Origin: an uncultured Oscillospiraceae bacterium
GTDB taxonomy: Bacteria; Bacillota; Clostridia; Oscillospirales; Acutalibacteraceae
Assembly (NCBI GenBank): GCA_902461995.1
Contig: CABQAA010000037.1
Coordinates: 1-11,550 of the forward strand
Direction of reading: 5' to 3'
DNA: 11,550 nt
Part shown: positions 5,043 to 11,550 of the stretch, piece by piece
How positions within the stretch are numbered: position 1 is the first letter of the stretch
Layout of the letters: every line of letters starts with the position of its first letter
Translations under genes and position numbers: made by a program
The notes under the pieces: generated by a model
Database searches by the model: none
What the model was told of the DNA's origin: nothing
What the model saw: only the letters and a program-made list of their open reading frames with translations

Positions 5043-6293
5043 TCAGCGGATCTGTCCGTTTCCGACGATGATATATTTCGTAGTCGTCAGCTCCCGCAGA
5101 CCCATCGGGCCGCGCGCGTGAAGCTTCTGATTCGATATGCCGATCTCGGCGCCCAGGCCGAACTCCCCGCCGTCCGTAAACCGGGTGGAAGCGTTGACGT
5201 AGACGGCGGCGGCATCCACTCCGTCGAGGAAGGCCTCGGCCGCGCGTTCGTTATCGGTGACGATGCACTCACTGTGGCCAGTACCGTATTGGGCGATGTG
5301 GGTCATCGCCTCTTCGAGGGAGTCCACCACCCGCACGGCGAGGATGTAATCCAGGTACTCGGTCGCCCAGTCTTCCTCTGTGGCCGCTACGGTTTCCACG
5401 TCCCGCAGAATGGCGGCCGCTCTGGGACAGCAGCGCAGCTCCACCCGATGCTCCCGCATCCCGGCGGCGATCACAGGCAGCGCCTTTTCCGCAATATCCG
5501 CGTGGACGAGCAGGGTTTCGGCCGCGTTGCACACCGAGGGACGGGAGGCTTTGGCATTGACCGCGATGGCGGCTGCCATCGCCACATCGGCGTCCTTATC
5601 CACGTACACATGGCAGTTCCCGGTACCGGTTTCGATGACCGGGACCGTGGCGTTCTGCACCACCGACCGAATCAGACCCGCCCCGCCCCGGGGGATCAGC
5701 ACGTCGAGATACTCGTTCATCCGCATCATGGCGGCGGCGGTCTCCCGGGAGGTATCCTCCAGAAGCTGCACCGCGTCGGCGGGCAGCCCCGCGGACGCCA
5801 GCCCTTCCCGGATCGCCGCAGCGACCGCAATATTCGCCCGGATGGCCTCTTTCCCGCCCCGGAGAAGTACGGCGTTTCCCGCCTTGAGGCAGAGGGCGGC
5901 AGCGTCGGAGGTCACGTTCGGGCGGGCTTCATAGATAATGCCCACCACACCGAGCGGCACCCGCTCCCGGCGGATTTTCAGGCCGTTCGGGCGGCGGAAT
6001 CCCTCGACGACTTCTCCGATCGGATCGGGCAGGGCGGCGGTCTGCCGCACCCCGTCCGCCATGCCCCCGATACGGGCGGCAGTCAGGGTCAGACGGTCGA
6101 TCAGCGCCGGGGTCATCCCGGCCTCCCTCGCAGCCGCAACGTCGGCGGCGTTGGCCTCCAATATCGCGGCGCTGTGTTCTTCCAGCGCCTGTGCCACAGC
6201 GTACAGGGCGGCGTTTTTCTGTTCTGTTCCCGCTCCGGCGAGCAGGCGGGAGGCGGCTTTGGCCCGCTGCCCCATCCTGTCCAATGTATCCAT
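5043..6293 (-). CDS. proA: Glutamate-5-semialdehyde dehydrogenase (gamma-glutamyl phosphate reductase)
   Basis: This 416-residue cytoplasmic enzyme reduces gamma-glutamyl phosphate to glutamate-5-semialdehyde with NADPH, the second step of proline synthesis. It has the aldehyde-dehydrogenase fold. Visible features are the N-terminal helical part, the PLGVVGIIYEARPNVTSDAA signature (113-132), LRGGKEA (144-150), the catalytic Cys255 in SRPSVCNAAETLLVH (250-264), and the C-terminal FTDGGEFGLGAEIGISNQK region (372-390). Length equals E. coli ProA (417). The ATG at 6293 is preferred over the one at 6338: AAGGGGG stands about 7 bases before it, the longer version adds 15 residues absent from the family, and it has no ribosome binding site. 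It follows proB by 73 bases on the same strand, so the two act as a unit. Confidence 0.97.
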   Translation of the reverse strand: MDTLDRMGQRAKAASRLLAGAGTEQKNAALYAVAQALEEHSAAILEANAADVAAAREAGMTPALIDRLTLTAARIGGMADGVRQTAALPDPIGEVVEGFRRPNGLKIRRERVPLGVVGIIYEARPNVTSDAAALCLKAGNAVLLRGGKEAIRANIAVAAAIREGLASAGLPADAVQLLEDTSRETAAAMMRMNEYLDVLIPRGGAGLIRSVVQNATVPVIETGTGNCHVYVDKDADVAMAAAIAVNAKASRPSVCNAAETLLVHADIAEKALPVIAAGMREHRVELRCCPRAAAILRDVETVAATEEDWATEYLDYILAVRVVDSLEEAMTHIAQYGTGHSECIVTDNERAAEAFLDGVDAAAVYVNASTRFTDGGEFGLGAEIGISNQKLHARGPMGLRELTTTKYIIVGNGQIR

Positions 6294-6366
6294 ACTTGTC
6301 CCCCTTCTTTCCTCAATCGGTTGCAATACCCGTTTCATAACGGGCCGGCGGATGCATGCGGAACGT

Positions 6367-7167
6367 TTACGGCAGGAACCGGGTTCCCACCGGCCGGCCG
6401 TCCAGCAGATCGTACAGCCGCTCCGCGCGGGAACCCTGCATGATCACCGTCGGAATCCCGGCTTTCTTCGCAATTTCAGCGGCATGCAGTTTGGTCACCA
6501 TGCCGCCGGTTCCCCGGTTGGAGCCGGACCCCCCCGCCAGGGAGAGCAGATCGGCATCGATTTCCCGGACCTCCGGAATGAGCTTCGCCTCGGGATGGGT
6601 GCGCGGATCGGCATCGTACAGCCCGTCGATATCAGTCAGCAGCACGAGCAAATCGGCCTCCACCAGACTGGCGACGATAGCGGACAGGGTATCGTTGTCG
6701 CCGATGCGCCCGCCCACCAATTCATCGATCGCCACCGTATCGTTTTCATTGACCACGGGCAGAATTCCCATGTCCAGCAGGGTGGTGAAGGTGTTCAGCA
6801 CATTCTGCTTCGAATGCTCGTTCTCCATGATATCCTTTGTGAGCAGAACCTGTGCGACTGTGCCGTTGTATTCCCCGAACAGTTTATCGTATATAAACAT
6901 CAGCTCGCACTGCCCGACGGCGGCGACCGCCTGTTTCTCGCGGGTGCTCGACGGCCGCGCAGGCAGTCCGAGCTTGCCGACCCCCACGCCGATCGCCCCC
7001 GAGCTTACCAGGATGATCTCCCGTCCGGCGTTCTGCAGGTCGCAGAGCACCTTGCAGAGGGTTTCAATGGCGCGGATGTTGAGTTTGCCGTTTTCGTATG
7101 TAAGGGTCGAGGTCCCGACCTTGACCACCACCCGCTTTGCCGCGGTGATGGATGGAAACTCTGCCAT
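6367..7167 (-). CDS. proB: Glutamate 5-kinase, short form without PUA domain
   Basis: This 266-residue amino-acid kinase phosphorylates glutamate to gamma-glutamyl phosphate, the committed and normally proline-inhibited step of proline synthesis. Motifs in order are KVGTST (16-21, ATP phosphate binding), VSSGAIGVG (54-62), PVVNENDTV (137-145, glutamate site), LLTDIDGLYDADP (176-188), and GTGGMVTK (219-226). The protein ends right after the kinase domain at GTRFLP. The C-terminal PUA domain of E. coli-type enzymes (about 367 residues) is missing, as in some streptococcal and clostridial ProB proteins. The ATG at 7167 was chosen because GAGGAAG precedes it and it matches the family N-terminus; an upstream in-frame ATG at 7212 adds an unrelated leader. 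Its product should go straight to ProA, encoded next. Feedback inhibition probably remains, as it resides in the kinase domain. Confidence 0.96.
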   Translation of the reverse strand: MAEFPSITAAKRVVVKVGTSTLTYENGKLNIRAIETLCKVLCDLQNAGREIILVSSGAIGVGVGKLGLPARPSSTREKQAVAAVGQCELMFIYDKLFGEYNGTVAQVLLTKDIMENEHSKQNVLNTFTTLLDMGILPVVNENDTVAIDELVGGRIGDNDTLSAIVASLVEADLLVLLTDIDGLYDADPRTHPEAKLIPEVREIDADLLSLAGGSGSNRGTGGMVTKLHAAEIAKKAGIPTVIMQGSRAERLYDLLDGRPVGTRFLP

Positions 7168-7192
7168 ATGGACACTTCCTCTTCCTTCGGTT

Positions 7193-7198
7193 AGTATA
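7193..7198 (-). promoter_or_regulatory. Possible -10 box upstream of proB
   Basis: On the - strand TATACT stands 25 bases before the proB start, in the 67-base gap after the peptidase gene. No good -35 box is found 16-18 bases upstream. A 12-bp palindrome CCCGAATTCGGG (7212-7223) lies just upstream and could be a regulator site. proBA may thus have its own weak or regulated promoter inside the longer run. Confidence 0.3.
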
Positions 7199-7234
7199 GC
7201 ATATCCGAGCACCCGAATTCGGGCGAATCCGCAT

Positions 7235-8524
7235 TCACCTGATGGCAGACGAAGCAGCCGGATTCAGCGCCGTCCGCACGTCTTTTGCCGGGCGGACGGG
7301 GCCGGCGGCGGCAAACGCCCACTCTCCCTGAAACATCGCGGAGGCCAGCGCCTGCACCTGCTCGAGCGTCACGTCGTCTAAACGGTCAAACGTCTCTCTC
7401 ACCGGGATATCCCGCCCGGCATAGAGTTCGTTCTGACCCGCGTAATAGGCACGGGACACCACGGTCTCCATTCCCAGGATCAGGGAGGCCTTGATCTGCG
7501 CCCTGGCCCGCTCCAGCTCGGCGGATGTGACCGCCGTCTGCCCGCACAGGCCGTCCAGCAGCTGCCGGATTTCCCGCAGGGCCTTTATCTGGTTGGCTGG
7601 CGCCACCGAGGCGGAAATGGTGAACAACCCCGTTCCCCTCGCCGCCTCGTGCGTGGAATAGACGGTATAGACCAGCCCCTGTTCCTCCCGCAGACGGAGA
7701 AACAGGCGGGAAGAGGCCCCGCCGCCCACGATAAAATTGAGCAGCATCATGGCGTACCGCCGCTCGTCGTCAAAGGAGAGACCCGGAAAGCCCAGTTCCA
7801 GGCTCACCTGTTCCAGCCGCTTGCGGCGCAGGGCGATGCCGGGAGAGAATCCGGGGACGGCCGTCCTGGGACAGCCGAGGCCGCGGGGACGTTTACCAAG
7901 GGTTTCGGCCAGCTTGCCGAGCAGCGCCTCCCGGTCAAAGTGGCCGGCCAGTACCACCAGCATCCGCTCGGGCGTATACGCCTGAGCGACATAATCCCGC
8001 AGGGCATCGGCCGTGACGGCCTTCACCGTCTCCGGCCGGCCGCATACCGGCCATCCAAACGGCGAATCCGGCCAAACGGCGGCGCAGAGCGCTTCGTGGG
8101 CCAGATCCTCCCCGATATCCTCGTACATCGCCATTTCTTCGAGAATCACGCCCCGTTCCAGCTCCAAATCTTCCGGATCGAAGCGGGAATGGAGCAGCAT
8201 ATCGAGCAGGATATCGAGTACACGGCCGGGTTCGGCCGGATGGGGATTCACAGCGAGCACCTGCGCGTAATAGCGGGTATACTGCCGGGTCGTATAGGCG
8301 TTGAGATTTCCTCCGAGCGCATCGATTTCTTCGGAAATCTGGCGGGCGGTCCGGGTTGCCGTTCCTTTGAACAGCATATGTTCAGCAAAATGGGATATGC
8401 CCTGTCTCGCGGGGGCTTCATAGAGAGACCCCACCTCCACCCAGATATCCACCGAGGCGGACAGCGCGTCCTCTTCGGGGAGAAGCAGGATCCGCAGGCC
8501 GTTCTCCCACTCGATTTTTTCCAT
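7235..8524 (-). CDS. M16 family zinc peptidase (processing-peptidase-like)
   Basis: The protein has 429 residues with the two-domain M16 architecture of the bacterial processing-peptidase type (related to B. subtilis YmxG/MlpA and mitochondrial processing peptidase). The inverted zinc motif HFAEH is at 45-49, with Glu48 as catalytic base and His45/His49 as ligands. It is followed by MLFKGT and a helix with LGGNLNAYT (70-78). The distal Glu ligand lies in the LELERGVILEE stretch (about 120-130). The second domain carries the MLLNFIVGGGASSRLF-type segment with an R-L-R-E core that closes the chamber. No signal peptide is visible, so it should be cytoplasmic, and the substrate is unknown. Its ATG lies 2 bases after the Nudix stop, and the nearest AAAGGTG is about 13 bases away. 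Translational coupling is likely. In Firmicutes this gene is often close to pnpA/rpsO rather than truB. Confidence 0.95.
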   Translation of the reverse strand: MEKIEWENGLRILLLPEEDALSASVDIWVEVGSLYEAPARQGISHFAEHMLFKGTATRTARQISEEIDALGGNLNAYTTRQYTRYYAQVLAVNPHPAEPGRVLDILLDMLLHSRFDPEDLELERGVILEEMAMYEDIGEDLAHEALCAAVWPDSPFGWPVCGRPETVKAVTADALRDYVAQAYTPERMLVVLAGHFDREALLGKLAETLGKRPRGLGCPRTAVPGFSPGIALRRKRLEQVSLELGFPGLSFDDERRYAMMLLNFIVGGGASSRLFLRLREEQGLVYTVYSTHEAARGTGLFTISASVAPANQIKALREIRQLLDGLCGQTAVTSAELERARAQIKASLILGMETVVSRAYYAGQNELYAGRDIPVRETFDRLDDVTLEQVQALASAMFQGEWAFAAAGPVRPAKDVRTALNPAASSAIR

Positions 8525-8526
8525 GG

Positions 8527-8955
8527 TTATGACGACACCTTTCCCCGGCGGCGCAGATAGGCGGCCGCCTGTTCGAACACCTGCCGGTCGTTGTCATAGG
8601 TCACGAGCCGCCGTGCCTCCATCTCCGGAAGCCAGCGGGCCGCCGCGATTTCCTCCGCTTGCAGGCGGAGCGTGCCGGAGGTTGCCTCTCCCAGAAAGTA
8701 AATGACATCTTTCGTGATACCGGGCCCAGGGGAATACCGGACGCTCGCGCGGAAACGGGTATCCAGCACCGCTTCGATGCCGGTCTCCTCCCGGATTTCC
8801 CGCCGTGCCGTCTCCTCTTCCGTTTCACCCGGTTCCACATGGCCCTTGGGGAAGGCCCAATGGCCGCCGTTACCATGCCGTATGAGCAAAAAGGCTGGCC
8901 CCTCCGCCGTCTCGCGGAAGAGCACCGCCCCACAGGAGGTTTCATATCGGTCCAA
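8527..8955 (-). CDS. Nudix hydrolase (MutT/Ap4A hydrolase-like), TTG start
   Basis: This 142-residue hydrolase cleaves a nucleoside diphosphate linked to another group X. The full Nudix box lies at residues 38-60 (GHVEPGE, then REIREETGI), with the metal-binding REIREE core at 52-57. The opening CGAVLFR, the LLIRHGNGGHWAFPKG stretch and a DVIYFLGE strand resemble the diadenosine tetraphosphate hydrolase (YmfB/NudA-type) branch. Substrate choice between Ap4A, dNTPs or mRNA caps cannot be decided. The reading frame has no ATG before or in the N-terminal domain: the codon at 8955 is TTG, with GGAAAGGA about 10 bases upstream inside the end of truB. The gap to the truB stop is 3 bases and to the peptidase start 2 bases, so the three genes are tightly packed and probably translationally coupled. 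Confidence 0.92.
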   Translation of the reverse strand: MDRYETSCGAVLFRETAEGPAFLLIRHGNGGHWAFPKGHVEPGETEEETARREIREETGIEAVLDTRFRASVRYSPGPGITKDVIYFLGEATSGTLRLQAEEIAAARWLPEMEARRLVTYDNDRQVFEQAAAYLRRRGKVSS

Positions 8956-8958
8956 CCG

Positions 8959-9858
8959 TCATCCGTCCTTTCCAGGCCCGCCGAACAGGCGCAGCACGGC
9001 GAGCTCCTCTCCTCGCGGCTCTCCGAGCCCGAGAAAATCTCCTTCCGGATTCTGAACCCGGACGATGCCGGACGGCACCGTCGGCAGGCGGTCGAGCGCC
9101 AGTGCGCCTCCATTGAGGAACCGGGCGGCCTGACCGGCCGTAACCCGGACAATCGGATGACCGGAAAATGCTGTCTCGACCGGCAGAACCCGGTCGGACA
9201 GGCGGCCCTCTTCGGCCAATTGCCGCGCCTCTTCCAGTGTCAGGCACTGCGCCAGGGAAAAGCCCGCCGCCTCGGTCCGCCGCAGCGCCGACATCACGGC
9301 GCCGCAGCCGAGCAACCGGCCCAGATCGTCGCAGATCACCCGTATGTAGGTCCCTTTTGAACAGGCACAGTCGAGAGTCAGCGTGCCTTTATCAGGCCGA
9401 TAATCGAGCAGGTCCAGGCGATGCACCGTGACAGGCCGCGCCTCCCGTTCCACCTCGATGCCGCGGCGGGCCAGATCGTAGAGCCTGACCCCATCCCGCT
9501 TTAAGGCGGACATCATGGGGGGCACCTGCCGGATATCGCCCCGGAAAACCGGGAGCACCGCATCAACCTCGTCCCGCGACGGTGCGGGCTTTCCGGTGGA
9601 GGTGACGGTTCCCCAAACGTCCAGGGTATCACTTGTGTAGCCGAAGGTCAAGGTGGCGGTATAGCGTTTGTCCTGAACCGGCAGCAGCGGAATCGCTCTG
9701 GTGGCCCGTCCGAACAAGACCGGCAGGACGCCGGTGGCCATCGGATCGAGCGTACCCGTATGCCCGGCCTTTTTCTCCTGCATGAAGCGACGCAGGACGG
9801 CACAGCAGGCAAAGGACGTCATATTTTCCGGTTTATCCAGGCAGAGAATCCCGTCCAT
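8959..9858 (-). CDS. truB: tRNA pseudouridine(55) synthase
   Basis: This 299-residue enzyme converts uridine 55 in the T-loop of tRNAs to pseudouridine. The N-terminus MDGILCLDKPENMTS is typical. The catalytic motif GHTGTLDPMATGVL places the nucleophile at Asp38. Also seen are the KRYTATLTFGYTSDTLD segment, the KGTYIR(V)ICDDLG motif characteristic of TruB, and a short PUA-like C-terminal domain (about 235-299). Length fits the family (E. coli 314). The ATG at 9858 was chosen over an upstream in-frame codon at 9981: AAAGGGGG stands about 9 bases before it, and the longer form would overlap the preceding DHH gene and add 41 unrelated residues. It lies 46 bases after the DHH phosphoesterase gene, as in many clostridial infB-rbfA-nrnA-truB operons. 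Confidence 0.97.
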   Translation of the reverse strand: MDGILCLDKPENMTSFACCAVLRRFMQEKKAGHTGTLDPMATGVLPVLFGRATRAIPLLPVQDKRYTATLTFGYTSDTLDVWGTVTSTGKPAPSRDEVDAVLPVFRGDIRQVPPMMSALKRDGVRLYDLARRGIEVEREARPVTVHRLDLLDYRPDKGTLTLDCACSKGTYIRVICDDLGRLLGCGAVMSALRRTEAAGFSLAQCLTLEEARQLAEEGRLSDRVLPVETAFSGHPIVRVTAGQAARFLNGGALALDRLPTVPSGIVRVQNPEGDFLGLGEPRGEELAVLRLFGGPGKDG

Positions 9859-9904
9859 CGTCCCGCCCCCTTTGGAAGGTTCTGTCTTGCGGAAGAAACT
9901 CCGA

Positions 9905-10873
9905 TCAAGCGCGATCGATCGCCGGAACGGCGGTCTGCACCGCATCCATGAGCTTGGCGACTGCCGTATCGGCCGGCCCATTCACCGCACAGCCGGCTGC
10001 CTGTTTATGTCCTCCGCCGCCGAGAACCGCACAGATGGCGGAAGCATCGGCGTGGCCGCCAGTCCTTACGCTGACTTTGAAATTGCCGTCGGCCTTCTGC
10101 CGCAGGGTAATGCCCACCCAGACCCCTTCGATCTGGCGGGGAAGAGGGGCCAGTCCCTCCATATCGTTTTCCCCAGCGCGGCTGGTTTCCAGCATGTCGT
10201 TGGTGATGATCATCACCGCCAGCCGCCCTTCCCAGTAAAACCGCATGGATTCGAGGGCCAGACGTTCGAGCTCCACCCGTGCGCGGGATTTGCAGTCGAA
10301 CATCACACGGTTGATTGTTTCGGTTTCCGCCCCCGCGTCCATCAGCTCCGCCGCCACCCGATGGGCGTACGGCGTGGTGTTGCCGTATTTGAAGCAGCCG
10401 GTATCGGTTGAGAGCCCCGTATACAGGCAGTTGGCGATGGCAGGGGTGATCGTCACCCCCAGGCAACGCAGCAAATCGTAGATGATAAGCGCCGTCGCAG
10501 AAGCACCCGCGTCAAGCAGCAGGTTCTTCTGAAAATCCTGATGGGAGGCGTGGTGGTCGATCGCCAGGTCCACCCGGTCCGCGTAAGCGGCAAGGCGGGG
10601 GCCGAGGAGTTTCGCATCCGCCACATCCACCGCGCAGATGAACGCCGGGTCGAATGCAGGGTTTGCCGCCCCGTCGGCCATATAGGCGTATTTGTCCGGG
10701 ATCTCATCGGAGCACGCCACCCGCGCCGTTTTGCCCAGGCTTTGCAGCGCCCGGCACAGCGCATACCCGGATCCCAAGGTGTCGCCGTCCGGGTACTGAT
10801 GGGTCAGCAGCAGAATACGATCCGCTTCGAGCAGCAGGTGCGCCGCTTCTTTGATCGTTACCGATAGACTCAT
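9905..10873 (-). CDS. nrnA: DHH/DHHA1 phosphoesterase, NrnA-type nanoRNase/pAp phosphatase
   Basis: This 322-residue manganese-dependent phosphoesterase is expected to degrade 2-5-nucleotide RNAs and/or dephosphorylate pAp, in the cytosol. All DHH-domain motifs are visible: THQYPDGDTLGS (24-35; ligands His25, Asp29, Asp31), AVDVAD (81-86, Asp83), DHHASH (106-111) and GLSTDTGCFKYGN (153-165, Asp157). The C-terminal DHHA1 domain carries the GGGGHKQAAGC motif (285-295) that binds substrate. Length matches B. subtilis NrnA (313). Position between rbfA and truB is the usual one in Clostridia. The start codon at 10873 has AAAGGGG about 12 bases upstream, rather far, and no better alternative was found. 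NrnA versus a cyclic di-AMP-derived pApA phosphodiesterase role cannot be separated by eye. Confidence 0.9.
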   Translation of the reverse strand: MSLSVTIKEAAHLLLEADRILLLTHQYPDGDTLGSGYALCRALQSLGKTARVACSDEIPDKYAYMADGAANPAFDPAFICAVDVADAKLLGPRLAAYADRVDLAIDHHASHQDFQKNLLLDAGASATALIIYDLLRCLGVTITPAIANCLYTGLSTDTGCFKYGNTTPYAHRVAAELMDAGAETETINRVMFDCKSRARVELERLALESMRFYWEGRLAVMIITNDMLETSRAGENDMEGLAPLPRQIEGVWVGITLRQKADGNFKVSVRTGGHADASAICAVLGGGGHKQAAGCAVNGPADTAVAKLMDAVQTAVPAIDRA

Positions 10874-10956
10874 GGAGACATATATCCCCTTTCCCTCCCG
10901 GCCCGCCCTAGGACAAGCGGCCGGAATTCGTTTCCCTCAAAAGCGGCACAGCGAGA

Positions 10957-11322
10957 TTATTTCCCGCCGCGTCCGTCGTTTTTCTTTTCCAAATCGTGGA
11001 GAGTCTGCGCGATACGGGCGCTGTAGGCAATGGAATCATCGGCGACGAACCGAAGCTCAGGCACATGACGCAGACGAAGGGCAGCGCCGAGTTCATGGCG
11101 GATATAGCCGCCCGCCGACTGAAGGCCCTTGACCGCCGTTTTGGCGGCTTCCAGTCCGTCCATGGAACTGACATAGATTTTGGCATAGGACAAATCGTTG
11201 CTCACTTCCACCCGGACGATGCTGACGAGCCCGGTCACCCGGGGATCCTTCACTGTGCGCAGAATGGCCGTGAGTTCCCGCTTGATATCCTCGCTGGTCC
11301 GGTCCATCCGATAGCTGGACAT
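10957..11322 (-). CDS. rbfA: 30S ribosome-binding factor A
   Basis: This 121-residue factor helps mature the 5' end of 16S rRNA by binding the free 30S subunit, and it is important in the cold. The KH-type fold is visible: helix with RTSEDIKRELTAILR (8-22), DPRVTGLVSIVRVEVSNDLSYAKIYVSSM (26-54), then GYIRHELGAALRLRHVPELRFVADDSI (72-98), all conserved family segments. Length is typical. The start at 11322 follows AAAGGCGG by about 12 bases; the alternative ATG at 11307 has no ribosome binding site. It comes 60 bases after infB on the same strand and is followed by the DHH gene after 83 bases, in the standard operon order. Confidence 0.96.
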   Translation of the reverse strand: MSSYRMDRTSEDIKRELTAILRTVKDPRVTGLVSIVRVEVSNDLSYAKIYVSSMDGLEAAKTAVKGLQSAGGYIRHELGAALRLRHVPELRFVADDSIAYSARIAQTLHDLEKKNDGRGGK

Positions 11323-11382
11323 AGTCGCTGCACCCGCCTTTCCCCCTGTCGGGGTGTCATGGGACCGGCAGGCCTCCCCGGC

Positions 11383-11550
11383 TCAGTCCCTATACTCTTC
11401 GATGATATAGGTTTCGTAAATATCGCCTTCGCGGATATCGTTGAATTTCTCGAGACCGATCCCGCATTCGTAGCCCTGCGCGACTTCTTTCTGGTCGTCC
11501 TTGAAGCGCTTGAGGGAGATCATCTTGTCGTCGGCGATGATGATGCCGTC
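11383..11550 (-). CDS. infB: Translation initiation factor IF-2, C-terminal end only (5' part outside window)
   Basis: The - strand is open from the window edge to a TGA at 11383-11385, giving 55 residues. They begin DGIIIADDKMISLKRFKDD and end YIIEEYRD. The segment GYECGIGLEKFNDIREGDIYE is the highly conserved C2-domain ending of bacterial IF-2, which recognises formyl-methionyl-tRNA. The rest of the GTPase lies beyond the right end of the window. IF-2 is followed directly by rbfA, which supports the call. Confidence 0.96.
   Translation of the reverse strand, partial: DGIIIADDKMISLKRFKDDQKEVAQGYECGIGLEKFNDIREGDIYETYIIEEYRD

Noticed and set aside
4770..6443. 557-codon + strand open frame opposite proA and the membrane protein gene
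   Set aside because: It lies antisense to two well-supported genes, is rich in Arg/Gly/His/Pro typical of GC-rich shadow frames, lacks a ribosome binding site and shows no recognisable domain.
7212..7223. 12-bp palindrome CCCGAATTCGGG before proB as a terminator or operator
   Set aside because: No T-tract follows, and perfect 12-bp palindromes are expected a few times by chance in 11.5 kb. Kept only as a note beside the possible promoter.
7649..8560. 303-codon + strand open frame opposite the M16 peptidase
   Set aside because: It is antisense to a clear zinc peptidase with all motifs. Composition is that of a shadow frame.
9859..9981. Longer truB start at 9981
   Set aside because: It would add 41 residues unlike the family, overlap the DHH gene and ignore the AAAGGGGG site before 9858.
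11336..11355. Short CCCC/GGGG hairpin between infB and rbfA as a terminator
   Set aside because: The stem is only four pairs with no T-run, and infB-rbfA are normally co-transcribed.

Overview
The window reads as a chromosomal segment of a fairly GC-rich, low-GC-lineage Gram-positive bacterium, most likely a Clostridia-type Bacillota (Oscillospiraceae/Ruminococcaceae-like). The evidence is the gene order infB-rbfA-DHH phosphoesterase-truB, strong AAGGAGG-type ribosome binding sites, a wall-sorting-like C-terminus (TPKTG), a glutamate 5-kinase without a PUA domain, and compact Rho-independent terminators. The taxonomic call is inference from these traits, not from a database search.

Left part (1-2504, + strand): the 3' end of a secreted surface protein with a Ser/Thr-rich linker, a probable jelly-roll domain and a sorting-type tail, closed by a clear terminator. 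Next come an alpha/beta hydrolase of the acetyl-esterase type and a two-TM membrane protein with paired cysteine motifs. The membrane protein has a good sigma-70-type promoter and a structured leader.

Middle part (2505-3847): a small locus whose short genes are easy to miss. A maltose/galactoside-type sugar O-acetyltransferase and a 45-residue ribbon-helix-helix-like protein lie on the - strand. A 54-residue classical ribbon-helix-helix (CopG/Arc-like) protein is divergently encoded on the + strand. The shared intergenic region is AT-rich and holds three tandem ~10-bp repeats that overlap the predicted acetyltransferase promoter. This looks like a self-contained, RHH-controlled acetyltransferase module bounded on both sides by inverted-repeat terminators.

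Right part (3856-11550, - strand): one long co-directional run in the order infB (C-terminus only), rbfA, nrnA-like DHH phosphoesterase, truB, a Nudix hydrolase starting at TTG, an M16 zinc peptidase, proB, proA, and a membrane-anchored protein of unknown function. It ends at a bidirectional terminator shared with the RHH gene. The first part is the conserved translation/RNA-maturation operon: initiation factor 2, 30S maturation, nano-RNA degradation and tRNA pseudouridine-55. The middle is a housekeeping-type peptidase. proBA supplies the first two steps of proline synthesis from glutamate. No tRNA, rRNA, CRISPR array, insertion sequence or phage gene was seen, and no gene-free stretch exceeds 300 bases.
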